Assembly: GCA_018873245.2 (NCBI GenBank)
Contig: JAEMBT020000005.1
Span: 8,852,001 to 8,916,000 of the forward strand
From: Archegozetes longisetosus
Taxonomy: Eukaryota > Arthropoda > Arachnida > Sarcoptiformes > Trhypochthoniidae
DNA length: 64,000 nt
Reading direction: 5' to 3'
Each line of letters opens with the position of its first letter. Positions within the stretch are counted from its first letter, which is position 1. The position numbers and the translations under genes are program-made. The notes beneath the pieces were generated by a model that saw only the letters and a list, made by a program, of their open reading frames with translations, searched no databases and was not told the origin of the DNA. This document shows positions 37,074 through 48,263 of the stretch, piece after piece.

Positions 37074-38171
37074 TTAGCGCAATAATTTATCCCAATCGTC
37101 GACTACCAATTCTAGTGGTACCTTATTACGATCAGGACCTACATAAACTCTTACTATGTCGCTAACTAATTTTTCAAACCTTTTCCCATAACTAAACTTT
37201 TCTTTCAAGGGGTAAAAATTTTCAAATTCATACAAATGTTGAGCAATGCACGCTTCGACAAAGTTCGTGTTCTTGTATGATTTTACTTTTTGTTTGACTG
37301 CGGCCCAACGAGATTCTATCATGTTTGTATTGATATACCTGTTCGTGGGGCTAACAAAATTTACGCTATGGTTCACTGATTCATGTTCGATTCCTAGTCT
37401 AGTGTGTATATTTTCATAAACTCGAGCCGCGTCCGTCACTAAAATACTCCCTAACGCTATCCTCGAATCTACTAAATAATCAATCACGTTCGTTCTTCTG
37501 TTCGGAACTCTAACCATAAAAGCCTGGCGAGTAAACCTGCACACTCCGCCCACTACCTAGAGTCTTTGTGTCTCAGTATTGTAAAGTCTTCCTCTGTTAT
37601 ACTTGCGGTTACAAATCTGAGTCTCGTCGACTTCTACAAAGTGCGCCACAATTTCGTCGCTTTCGTCCTCGTATACTTCCCCTATTTGCCTACGCTGAGA
37701 CATTATAATTTCCTGAACCTCGCGTAAATAGCCGTACTAATTGGTAATTGTTTCCTTATCGACTTTAACCTCTACGACTGCCTGTTTATGCTTAAGCCCT
37801 GCTACAAAGCATACGATAATATGGAGACCGTCTCGAAGACTAATGAGCGCGTCATAAAACCATGTATTTTTCATGGGCTCTGTTTTTATATTGCGTGCAG
37901 GCTTCAAACTACAAACATATCTGAAACCCAATTTATTCCTTTTTTGTTCATTTACAATTTTCATAATGACGTCAGGATGTTTGGGACAATACGGAGGAGG
38001 AGTCGCTCTGGTAGGTAAAATGCCTGATAATTGACAATATCTAAGCGCGTCTGAGTCTGTTTTGATTTTATCCTTAAAATTGGAAACTGTTAGCTCATTA
38101 TAGAAGGAATCAAGAAACTCCTTGTCTGAGAGGGCGCCCTGTCGCCGCTCCTGACTCCTAAGTCTCATCAT
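37074..38171 (-). pseudogene. Merlin-type (ISXO2-like DDE) transposase with two in-frame TAG stops
   Basis: One frame of 366 codons from the ATG at 38171 to the stop at 37074 is interrupted only by TAG at 37737-37739 and TAG at 37557-37559. An N-terminal zinc-ribbon region (CPKHPDVIM..., GFRYVCS) precedes the catalytic core. The first Asp is in FVEVDETQICNRKYNRGR, between the two stops. The second Asp is in VTDAARVYENI. The Glu is in INTNMIESRWAAVKQKVK, preceded by SVNHSVNFVSP. Both TAGs sit where the family usually has Trp (before YGYLREV and before VVGGVC), so each could be a TGG-to-TAG change. It would be inactive unless read through. A second, different family member lies at 57209. Confidence 0.85.
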
Positions 38172-38306
38172 TTTTGAATCGCTACAACATAGTTTCGACT
38201 CTCTTATTACAATAACAATGAAATAAACACGTCGCACTCGGAATGTTAGACATATTGAGCACAAAATCTGAGGCAATAACTCATTCTTTTTATGTACAAC
38301 AATCAC

Positions 38307-39239
38307 GACAAACTGAAATTAAAAAATACACAGTAAAAATGTTAAAATCATAAGTTGTGCACGTATTGAAAACAAAAGTGTACTACGTAGTAATAGGACT
38401 GAGAAATATTATTTTCTAACGCATGTGGCTAATAAACGTGCAGAAAGTTTTAGATTAAAAAAACAAGCGAAATCACTAAAAGCCAATTTTGCAAAACAGT
38501 GTGCGATATAATGCGGCTTGTAACATAAGGCGCGATATTACTTATATCAAAGGTACTTGGCGAATTTTCGCAAGGCAAAGTTAACATATGTGACGATTTT
38601 TCCCGATATGAAAAGAGCTTTTATAGTCTTTGGAGACTTTTAAAAGGTTCATCTTAAGCACACAATAGTAAATTTGTGATTATATCTAAGACTATTTCTA
38701 TTGCTTTAAAATTGTTTATTCAGTTATAGCTGAAACACCAAGTCATAAAACTGATCACGATTTTAAGACTGGTGAATAGCCACGATAACGAATCCCAAGA
38801 ACCAGAACACGCGGTCTTTCCCAAGTGACTCTAAGCGGTGTTTAGTAGGTTGTCGGCCAAACGGTGTCGTCTATCACCATCTCGGTGGGACCTCCATATT
38901 TGCAACATAGAATCGTAGCACAACACAATTTCGTAACAATAACACAACTATTGTAACTACAGGAGCTATTTTATTATGGTAATATGAGGTAAAAGACCAA
39001 GAATACATATTTGTCGATCACTCTTATAGGAAGATTTCGACCTAAATTTAGGGTAGAGGCTTAACAAGTTTTAACCAATAGTCGAGAAAGAGGAGTTATT
39101 TTTGTTAGGCAATGGTTAGGAGTGGGGATACTTTTGAATTACTAATCCGGATTGTCTGGTCCCTGTTTTGTGATTTATGTTCATCTGTGGGAAAGTAAGG
39201 TTAAGGGTGTAGAAAGGGAATAAGTGAAAATTCCTTCTA
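38307..39239. other. Non-coding interior of the 7.9-kb element
   Basis: No gene recognised. About 38800-38900 is less AT-rich and carries CACGCGG...TTTCCCAAGT, which loosely recalls a 5S rRNA end in antisense. This was not accepted (see rejected items). Confidence 0.4.
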
Positions 39240-41560
39240 GTACATTATATAATAATATATACATAATTATATATATCATGATCATATATATATAATTTCA
39301 TGTTCCAGGATTGTAGGAACCATATATATCTTTAACGTCTTTCCCTCCTTATTTGTTTTGCAAGTTTTGAAACAAATTCGATCGAAAAAAATAATTTTTT
39401 TGAGTCTGAAATTTCATAAGTTTGTAGAACATAACTCTGCGCTAAGTGACTGCCTATACTTTCGTTAGATCATAGTCGTAGAGAGAGAAACAGATAAAGG
39501 CCGACGCGAATTTTTGAGATGTATGTATTCTTCTAATATCGCATACTGTACAAGATAATTACATACACATATATGAATTATATATAATTTCATGACCCGG
39601 AATTTTTGAAACCAAATATTTTATTTAAACCTATTCGCCTCTTTGTGTAATTTATAATTTGTAAAACAAATTGGATTTAAGGGAAATCTTTTATGCTCCT
39701 CTAGAGCAGGTTGTCGAGTGCAGATTGACTCGACGCTTCATGTAGTTTACAAAATTTGATACAAAATTAATAGGAGAAAGTTGTTCAAATCAATATTTTA
39801 GATAAGCAGACAAAAAGGACAATGCTTATAGCAGCAAAATTTTACAGATAGAGCAGAGAGAAAATTCTTTTTCAAGTTAGAAATATATTTTTAATTTCTA
39901 TATATATTTAATTTTAATATATTTTAAGACTAGTCCTATAACAGAAACACTAACCAGGATCATTGGATCAAGTTATAATGAAATTATAAAATAAGGAACT
40001 TATCATGCAGACTGATACAATATATATTTACAATTGTCGGCACCTTCGATACTATGACATGGAGTAGAAAGGCAAAATTGATTTCTAGCTAGAAAATAAT
40101 TCTTTTTTCGTCAATGTGAAGATTTGAAGTCGAATTGAACACCGACTAGCTTGTCTGTGAATGAATTCTTGTTTCCTTCGATCGGATTTAAAACTTGTAG
40201 ACTCCATGAAGCGAGTGAAAACATAACTGGCTTCCATGATTTCAGTATACGATATATTATTTTATATTTTATATATTTATTATGCCATACACATTATATC
40301 TCTTTACTCCGCGTCAGTCCTCTGCTAAGGTAGAAGGAGTTCTACCTTCTCCTTCTATGGACAAGGAGTGAGAGTCGCGCGCGAAGCTATACCTGCTTAT
40401 ATAAGTAGTTTGACGATATTAACGTACACGATGATATTAACGTCTATAAGTTAACGATGACTACGTGCACAAGATAACGATAATATCGTCTAGAGTGAAA
40501 AAGTCGCGCACGACCTAGTTTATATCTACTGTCTATACCTACTTTAATAGACAAACAAACGACACTAACGTGCACGAATTAACGATACTCACTAGCATAA
40601 GTTAACGTTAATATCGATTCATCTCTATTCTCGACTAACGTCAAACCAATCACAAAGCAGAGAATCGTTATATTACTAAATTATTGTTTTCACGTTAATA
40701 TCGTCAAATTGCCTATATAATCAGGTATAGCTTTACGCGCGACTCTTTTACTCCTTGTCCATAGAAGGAGAAGGTAGAAGGAGTTCTACCTTAGCAGAAG
40801 GCCGACGCGGAGTGAAGAGATATAATATATATTGCGTAATATATAATATATATAATGAATGGGTTTATACAATCCAATTTTATCTTGAACCTATATGTCT
40901 CTTTATGTGGTTTGCAAGTTTTGAAACAAATTCGATCGAGGAAAATATTTTTTCGACTGAAACTTTATGAGTTTGAAGAGATAACTCTTGACTAGGTGAC
41001 TGTTTATACTATCGTCAGTTCATTGTAGGAGAGAGAAAGGGCGACGCAGAGAGATTTATGTATTCATGTGTAATGCATATTGTACAATATATATATGTGT
41101 AGATGATGTATATATAATTTCATGATCCGGGATTGTAGGAACCAAGATTATTTTAAACTTATTTTCCTCTTTATTTAGTTTGCAAGTTTCGAAACAAATT
41201 CGATCGAGGGAAATTGAAATTTTACGAACTTTAAAAAGGTAAATCTGAGCTAGGCGACTATCTATACTATCGTCAGTTCATAGTAGTAGAGAGAGATAGG
41301 GAAATGCCGACGCAGAGTGCAGGAATTCATGTGTGAGCGTATAATGCATATTCTACAATATTTATATAATATTATATATATAATTTCATTAATCGAGATT
41401 GTAGGAACCAAATGTTTTAATTTATTCGTCTTTTATGCGGTTTATAAATTGTGAAAAAGTCGAAGGGAAACATTTTTACTTCTCTAGGGATTTGCCTAGC
41501 AAATATTCTTAGACAATTCAGTCGGCATCTGGAGAATTTAATTTAATTTTAACTTATGTC
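39240..41560 (+). repeat. Series of ~270-290-bp direct repeats, interrupted by a foldback
   Basis: Five units share a landmark order: ATATATATAATTTCAT, GG(A/G)ATTGTAGGAACC, a CCTCTTTAT(G/T)T stretch, GCAAGTTTTGAAACAAATTC, then GACTGCCTATACT-type and (C)CGACGC. Landmarks occur near 39291, 39583, 40870 (partial), 41113 and 41381. The third unit is split by the foldback at 40285-40835. No coding sequence was seen. Confidence 0.7.
40285..40835. mobile_element. Foldback element, copy 1
   Basis: Arms of about 130 bp (about 40295-40430 and 40700-40835) are inverted copies. They contain CTCTGCTAAGGTAGAA, TCTCCTTCTATGGACAAGGA and CGCGCG, then TTGACGATATTAACG. The interior repeats GATATTAACG and CACGTTAATATCG motifs. 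It interrupts a direct-repeat unit. Confidence 0.8.
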
Positions 41561-42199
41561 TCAATGCGGTCTACAAATTTTTACTTCAAACGAATCAAAT
41601 AAATTATCTTCCAGTCGACGTTTAAAACAAATTTTAACTATTCCTGCACAAACCGATATCGACAGTAGTATTTCTCATGTTTCAGTTATCACAATAAGTT
41701 ACCAATTTAAAAAAATATTGATCCTGAACATTGCACAATATTCAAATACGTTCGATATTATTGGTACTATCGCTTGTGAATCTTCGGACAAAATTTAGTT
41801 CAATCTTCGAATCGGAATTTTTCTTTCGATTGGTTTCAAAATTTGTATGTCTCACTTATGCATGAATAGTTTTAAAATAAATTTAACCGATCCCAACTTA
41901 AAGAATATTTATGGATTTTCATTTTTAGATATGCTACTTGTCGAAAAGAGCACAAAAAATTTTGTTTCAGTTTGTTCTAAAACTTGTGTTTTACATATAG
42001 AGAATTGGTTGAAACTAAAATGAATTAAGCGAACTTAAAGAATGCCTATGAATTTCAATTTCTAGACATTCTATTTGTCTAAAAGAGCGTAAAACATATC
42101 GATTCAGTTTGTTTCATACTTGTAAGTTTCATTTAGAGACGAACTGAAAATTAAGTTGGATTCAATGATCTCTATCATTATATAATATATATTATGCAA

Positions 42200-42485
42200 T
42201 ATACACTATATCTATTCACTCCGCATCAGTCCTCTGCTAAGGTAGAACTCCTTCTGCCTTCTCCTTCTATGGACAAGGAGTCGCGCGCGAAGCTGTACCT
42301 ACATATATAGGCAATTTGACGATATTAACGATAATAAAACGATTCTCTGCTTTGTGATTGGTTCTACACCAGTCGAGAATAGAGACCGATCGATAATGTC
42401 GTTAATTTCTGCACGTTAATATCGTCAAATTGCTTATTTAAGCGGGTATAGCGCTCTACTTCTTGTTCATAGAAGGAAAAAATAG
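42200..42485. mobile_element. Foldback element, copy 2 (shorter)
   Basis: The same left arm as at 40.3 kb (CTCTGCTAAGGTAGAAC, CTATGGACAAGGAG, CGCGCGAAGCT) and a shortened right arm ending near CTTGTTCATAGAAGGA. The central segment (TTCTCTGCTTTGTGATTGGT) is inverted relative to copy 1. Confidence 0.75.
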
Positions 42486-42854
42486 GTTTCGTTTTGCATT
42501 ACATTAATTTCGGGTTTTAGAGTTAGATGAAAACTTGAAAAGTTGGTAAAACGATATGGAAACTCCTCCTATGGGTGTAGACTTGAAAAATTTGGGTGTT
42601 CGAGCTGTAGTAGTAAAGGAGAGCGAACGATATCGTTCGGTTCGGATATATCTCGGTAACCACTTGACATAATTGGCCAACTGAGGTATCAATATGTTCA
42701 GCTCAAAGAACTGAATCCAATGATGTATCACATTCGGGGGTGGGAGGTCGAAAACCCCCTTAGACCCATTAGCCCGGACTCACCCGGTTTGAGTTTAAAC
42801 GGAATTTTATAAATTTATTTTACGTTAATTTTCTATATACTTGATTATTCGAAA

Positions 42855-43386
42855 TTTTTTTACCAATGTTCTAGTCATTTGCGGCAAATGAAATTTGTAT
42901 ATTTGAACTCAGCTTGAGTTGTCGTTTCTTTATATACAAAGCTTATATTAAAAATCTCTGGCCACGTAAAGTCTAGTCGAATTTTCGGGAATTTTTTTAC
43001 CCGTGTTCTGGTCATTTGCGGTGAGTAAAATTTATATATTTGAAATCAGCTTGACTTGTAGTTTATTTATATATATAAAGCTCATATGAAAAATCTCTTG
43101 TCACGTAAAGTTTAGTCGGCTTTTCGGGGATCTTTTTTACCGGTGTTCTGGTCATTTGCGGTGAATAAATTTTATATATTTGAACTCAGCTTGAGTTGTA
43201 GTTTATTTATATATAAGGCTCATGTTGAAAATCTGTGGCCACGTAAAGTCTAGTCGATTTTTCGGAAATTTTTTTACCGATGTTCTGGTCATTTCCGGTG
43301 AATAAAACTTATCTATCTGAAATCAGCTTAAGCTATAGTTTATTTATATGCAAAGTTTGTCGAAAATCTCTGGCCACGTAGTCTAG
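42855..43386 (-). repeat. Tandem ~137-bp units in the right inverted end
   Basis: Four units in minus orientation, with landmarks (GGCCACGTAAAG-type) near 42960, 43100, 43240 and 43375. They match the left array in sequence order. Confidence 0.85.
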
Positions 43387-43436
43387 TTCAACCGATCAGC
43401 CTATTGAGCCTTACGACAATCTATTGAGGTTCGGTC

Positions 43437-44789
43437 AGGCTCAATCATAGTTGGTTGCTTCCATTGACTTATCTAATTGTGGCTGTAGCGCAACTAACCA
43501 TTTAAATGTTTGCGTCAGTGCTAAGCATTTCAAATCTAGTTCTCATTACAGGCCCTAAATTCATGAAATCTGATCGGTCCAGACCGTTGACTAATCTGAA
43601 CATTGCTATAGCTCGACTCTTACAATTCGATCGGTCTAACTTCTCAGAGTGCGCTAAGTGATGCCTCGTCCTCCTTGTGTTCACTCCGAAGGGAAAACAG
43701 GGCATTTTAATCGGTTGAGTTCGTTGAGTGATCTAATTTACGCTCAGATCAGGCTACTCACTTTTAATCAGTATAACACGGTTGAGTATTTAGGACTATG
43801 TTGTACATTTTCCGTTGACATTACCGGTAAGAACGTTTATTTTAGTCGTTCGACACAGTTGACCATAACGAGTTTGGCTGACAAGCTTTAGCGCTAATGA
43901 TTACGACACCTTTCTATAAACGTTATTTGCAATCTCTACCGTTAGGCATATCCATTGGAAAAGGCTTTACGGCTCTACACAGGGGATAGTGTTATTTTTG
44001 ATCGGTCTCTCGCCGTATAGCAATTTTTCAGTTGCGATAAAGATTTAGCCAAAAAATTTAAGTAAATTTGATGTATGAAAGTGTTTTGTGCTTAAATCGG
44101 TTGTTTGTGTATTTGTGTAGCTGTAAGTGTTTAGAATTTATATAATAATAAGGTCAGCAAAGCGAACACAATTGATTTATTGACAAATATACCAGTCGAA
44201 CCAATAAGACGAGTAAGAATTGGAGGCCATGAATCGGGTAACTAGCTTTTGATACGATATAAATGAAATGCCCATCTACAAAATATATATCACTTATATC
44301 TGTTGGGATTAATTGATGTTTTGTGGAAACAGTCGTAAGCGCTTTTTCGATCAAATTATTGAACTCATTTTTAATATAGAATAGTTTATTTTTCAAGAGC
44401 AAAGATGTGTAAAATGGTTATTAAAGTGTTTTCAGTGTATTGTTTTCGTCAACTAAAACAACGATTTCTGTGTAAACTCAGATATATTATCTTATTGGCA
44501 GCCAAAACAAATAAGATTAGGTCATGTTCAATGGCTAATCTGATTTTAATTTGTACTCCAGTTTGTTAATTATAAGTTACGGGTTTATTCGTATGAATAA
44601 CTCTAACAGAATGAGATTATAAAAAGTTGTAGTATCAAAACTTATTGAGTTATTCTGTGACTAAAGCGATTTTCATGAACTTGTTCATGGAATAACTGAT
44701 AGGAATTTTGCAAAACTAATGTGATGTCATGATTTGTGCTCGTTTTACTTTTATTACAATATAAGTCAAACGCATATCTACGGAATATA
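43437..44789. other. Intergenic, nothing recognised
   Basis: Slightly less AT-rich between 43440 and 44040, but with no ORF that resembles a known protein. The frames at 43502-43705 and 43658-43891 overlap on opposite strands and neither is persuasive. Confidence 0.45.
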
Positions 44790-45059
44790 CAGTCAGCACG
44801 AAAACTAACTTTAGGGATACAAAGCTTTATAACTTTTGAACCACTCATCCAATTTTGATACGGTTTTTTTAAATAAAGAAAAACTTCCCCCGTTTTATAA
44901 AAATTTGTTAAAATCATAAAATCACAATTGAAGAAAAAATTATAAAGGAAAAATAGAGCTTACATGAAATTTTAAATTCGGATACAAAATAAATTTAATG
45001 TAAACATAATTTATTGTTGAACTGATGTTCAGAACTTATTCTTGTTTTAATCTTTGAAT

Positions 45060-45491
45060 AAATTTGGAAACAAATCATTCAATTAATTGAAATTAATATT
45101 TATTTAATTATTAATTATTAATTGAAATGCCTTTCACTATTAAAGAGAGGGAATTAAAATTTCGAAAATTTATAAAATTGAGGGCACAGGGACGAAAGAG
45201 ATCGGCAATTATGAGAGAAGTTAGTGAGTATTGACATTAAATTATGAATATTTTATTAATATTCTTTTAGGCATTAGGGAACCAACTTTTATCGAATGGA
45301 GTCGTATCGATGACGAGGAAGAACAGTTTTCCTCTCATAATTGCCGATCTCTTTCGTCCCTATGCCCTCAATTTTATAAATTTTCGAAATTTTAATTCCC
45401 TCTCTTTAATAGTGAAAGGCATTTCAATAAATAATTAATAATTAAATAAATATTAATTTCAATTAATTGAATGATTTGTTTCCAAATTTAT
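45060..45491. repeat. 158-160-bp inverted duplication
   Basis: Arms 45060-45217 and 45332-45491 are almost perfect reverse complements and include most of the transposase exon 1. The near-identity indicates a recent event. Confidence 0.92.
45127..45334 (+). pseudogene. Tc1/mariner-like transposase N-terminal exons, truncated
   Basis: Exon 1 from the ATG at 45127 to 45223 encodes MPFTIKERELKFRKFI, then RAQGRKRSAIMREV, a helix-turn-helix-like DNA-binding region. A 47-bp intron follows (donor GTGAGT at 45224, acceptor CTTTTAG ending 45270). Exon 2 continues in frame (SIREPTFIEWSRIDDEEEQF) and runs into the inverted copy at about 45332. A related N-terminal exon with a donor at the equivalent place lies at 60017-60122 (-). 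The catalytic domain is absent. Confidence 0.6.
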
Positions 45492-45836
45492 CGTCCAGCT
45501 TTCGGGGGCCTGGTCCAGTGACCAGTGCAGGATCTGACCTGGACATTGTAATGTCCAGTTTTTTATCATTGACAATATATCTCAAATAAAAATAAGTATA
45601 TAATGTTGAAACATGATAACTGATAACATACTGTAATATAGGTTTGTTTTTCACATACAATAAGCATGTAATAAGTTTGTTATACATTATTATATGAAAT
45701 CTTGTGGACAATAATGACTACAAACAATGGTAAATTTTTACAAAACATTAATCTATAACTTTTTAATGGTCTAATAGTTGATGGCATTGAAATGTAGTGT
45801 AATGTCAAATTATTTAATTGAAATATGGTATGATTT

Positions 45837-46148
45837 ATGCGAGAAATGAGTGATAAAACCCGAAATCAGTCACCCGATAGGAAACAGGTCAAGAGGTGGG
45901 CACAATTTAATGACAATTGGATTTAATTGGAAGAGTTTAAGTGTTGGCTACAGAAGGAAAACGATGATTACACAGCATTTTGTAAATTGTGTTCAAAATC
46001 AATGACAAATAAGTATGAGGGCATCAAAGCATTGAATGATCACAATTTGAGATCAATACATATCGACAGAGTGAAGCAATTTAAAAGCAATGCAAAAATG
46101 TCAACATTTTTGAATAAATCGCTGCCAAAAGAGTCAGAGGAAGTGATA
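45837..46148 (+). pseudogene. BED-like zinc-finger N-terminal fragment of a hAT-type protein
   Basis: From the ATG at 45837 the frame reads MREMSDKTRNQ..., meets TAA at 45924-45926, and continues in the same frame as EEFKCWLQKENDDYTAFCKL, then CSKSMTNKYEGIKALNDH and SIHIDRVKQF. The C-x2-C...H-x4-H arrangement (CKLC, then DHNLRSIH) is that of BED/TTF-type fingers at the N-terminus of hAT-derived proteins. Similarity fades near GAGGAA/GTGATA (about 46141), which could be a splice donor. The rest of the protein is missing; a hAT-like central fragment lies 15 kb away at 61317, probably from a separate insertion. Confidence 0.5.
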
Positions 46149-46322
46149 ATATTTTATTATTATCTTTTTATTATATTATATTGTTTTATTATGCAAACAT
46201 AATGATTGAATGACTGTTCAGTTTTTTAGTCAAAATTTAATACCTAATCCAGTTTTTTTTATTTTTCAATTGGCGGCCGTATCTGAAAGTCATTTTTTGT
46301 GTGAAAATTTTTATTCGCAGTG

Positions 46323-48104
46323 TCTCTTTTGACTATTTGGAGTCAAAAGCGCTATATATGTCTCTCTTTTGACTCCATAATTATGGAATGATAAAAAAAT
46401 GATCTAAATTTAAACACAAAATATTTTTTATGAAAAAAATATGGAATAAATTAATATAATCAAAATGTTTTGATGATTGAAATATGAAAACTTAAATTCG
46501 GATCAAATAGATTTTTTCTCTATACCATAAATTTAGAATTATAAAGCTCGAATTGAAATAAAATTAGTAAAATTATAGTCTAAAGATGCAGAATAAATAC
46601 AGAAATTATAGAAAAAAAAATGGTCAAACTACACTTTATGGACAGGCTCTGAACAGGAGGCCATAGAAACTCAACTTATGATATCATTGTATTAAGCTCA
46701 TCGACTTCTATTAAGAGGAGGGGTCAAAAGTAAACCACGCCCACTTTTCTTAACCACGCCCCTGGGGTCTTAAACCTTGGTTTTTCGAGGAATTTTTTCA
46801 GTTTAAACTGAATTTAGTTCCCCCTAAGGGTATTTAGCCCTCTCACCATGTTTATCTAACAATAGCTAAAGCAAGAGGCTATCAATATGACACTTTTATT
46901 GATAAATGGGACTCAACAAGGGTAGATACTTTTGATGATTGATTCTAATAGTACTCAATGTGCAGAGCCAAATAATATATCACATGACATGTTTTATCCA
47001 TAGATTACGTCAAAATATTGATTTGACCCGAATCTGGCTACCTCTGATTAACTCTCGACGGGAGTGGCTGAACCTGCCAAGTGATATATCAGTATACTCG
47101 GGATATGTAACTTAGCATTTTGATACCTCGCTTGATCAAGTATTACAAATATTTCTCGATATACCCATCATTATTTGGTTTAGTACCTCGTAATGGATAA
47201 GCCTGATTTCTCGAGTCGTAACCCAAAAAACCCTGATATAAACTAAGGGAGAATAAGTCAGGTGGCTTCGCGACCTGACTTATTCTCCCTTAGTTTTAAT
47301 TAGGTTTAGCTTAGGTTACAACTTGGTAAAGCTAGGTTTACCCATTTTCGAGGGGGTTAGGTCTGGGTAGTCCACCCCTGGGGTAGTCGAGTGGACCTGA
47401 GTCTATAATATTTATTTAAAAATCAAAAATTTCACACGATTTATGGATAAAACTTGGCATGTGATATATTATTTGACTCTGCACACTGAGTACTATTAGA
47501 ATCAATCATCAAAAGTATCTACCCTTGTTGAGTCCCATTTATCAATAAAAGTGTCATATTGATAGCCTCTTGCTTTAGCTATTGTTAGATAAACATGGTG
47601 AGACGGCTAAATACCCTTAGGGGGAACTAAGTTCAGTTTAAACTGAAAAAATTCCTCGAAAAACCAAGGTTTAAGACCCCAGGGGCGTGGTTTACTTTTG
47701 ACCCCTCCTCTTAATAGAAGTCGATGAGCTTAATACAATGATATCATAAGTTGAGTTTCTATGACCTCCTGTTCAGAGCCTGTCCATAAAGTGTAGTTTG
47801 ACCAATTTTTTTTCTATAATTTCTGTATTTATTCTGCATCTTTAGACTATAATTTTACTAATTTTATTTCAATTCGAGCTTTATAATTCTAAATTTATGG
47901 TATAGAGAAAAAATCTATTTGATCCGAATTTAAGTTTTCATATTTCAATCATCAAAACATTTTGATTATATTAATTTATTCCATATATTTTTCATTAAAA
48001 ATATTTTGTGTTTAAATTTAGATCATTATTTTAACATTCCATAATTATGGAGTCAAAAGAGAGACATATACAACTCTTTTGACTTTATTTGGAGTCAAAA
48101 GAGA
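46323..48104. mobile_element. 1.8-kb foldback element with ~670-bp inverted arms
   Basis: Left arm about 46323-46995 and right arm about 47440-48104 are reverse complements at an estimated identity above 90%, both ending in TCTCTTTTGAC/GTCAAAAGAGA. The left arm has an extra short repeat around the CCACGCCC motif (46738-46760). The ~450-bp spacer is itself weakly palindromic and contains a perfect 22-bp hairpin at 47242-47294. It has no coding capacity and no flanking duplication was confirmed. It inserted between the BED fragment and the kinase gene. Confidence 0.9.
47242..47294. repeat. Perfect 22-bp-arm hairpin in the centre of the foldback
   Basis: Arms 47242-47263 and 47273-47294 are exact reverse complements (core GGGAGAATAAGTCAGGT) around a 9-nt loop (GGCTTCGCG). 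Confidence 0.95.
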
Positions 48105-48263
48105 ACTGGCCATTTTTATTTTACAAAAGTTTATGAATTGCAGAAGTTAGGTTATAACGGTATATTCTTCAAATTTAGATTAAAAATTAGAAAAAAGATA
48201 AAGTTGTGTTTTATCACTGGGAAAATCATTTGCATTCAGAATCCATAAACTTTATCTTTTTGT

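Larger units (their letters stand above)
35508..43436. mobile_element. 7.9-kb foldback-type element with tandem-repeat inverted ends and a Merlin transposase
   Basis: The two ends are inverted relative to each other over about 600 bp. Each begins GACCGAA. Next comes a GACTAGACT/TGAACTAGACT segment, then tandem ~137-bp units opening with TACGTGGCCAGAGATTTT: three on the left (about 35579-35975) and four on the right (about 42855-43386, minus orientation). These are followed by a shared ACGTAAAATAAATTTAT-type segment and AATGGGTCTAAG, ending in a TGATACATCA...GGATTCAG motif. The left arm is interrupted by another element (36040-36775). Inside lie a Merlin-type transposase (37074-38171, -), a five-copy ~280-bp repeat series (39.24-41.56 kb) and two copies of a smaller foldback. 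Flanking duplications were not identified. Confidence 0.7.
44790..45491 (+). mobile_element. Tc1/mariner-like element fragment with an inverted duplication
   Basis: After a TA dinucleotide (44788-44789) the sequence CAGTCAGCACGAAAACTAAC, followed by AACTTTTGAACCACTCATCC and TTTTGATACGGTTTTTTT, is typical of a Tc1/mariner terminal repeat. A transposase N-terminal exon follows at 45127. The segment 45060-45217 is then repeated in inverse orientation at 45332-45491 with a ~114-bp spacer, and no right terminal repeat follows. The inverted duplication probably arose by aberrant repair during transposition. Confidence 0.65.

Noticed and set aside
38800..38840. Antisense resemblance to a 5S rRNA 3' end (CACGCGG...TTTCCCAAG)
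   Set aside because: Only about 20 nt resemble the remembered 5S sequence and the internal promoter boxes are not visible; not enough to call a 5S gene or 5S-derived SINE.
40151..40970. 60-71-codon ORFs around the 40.3-kb foldback
   Set aside because: They run through the inverted arms and microsatellite-like TATA tracts and show no protein motif.
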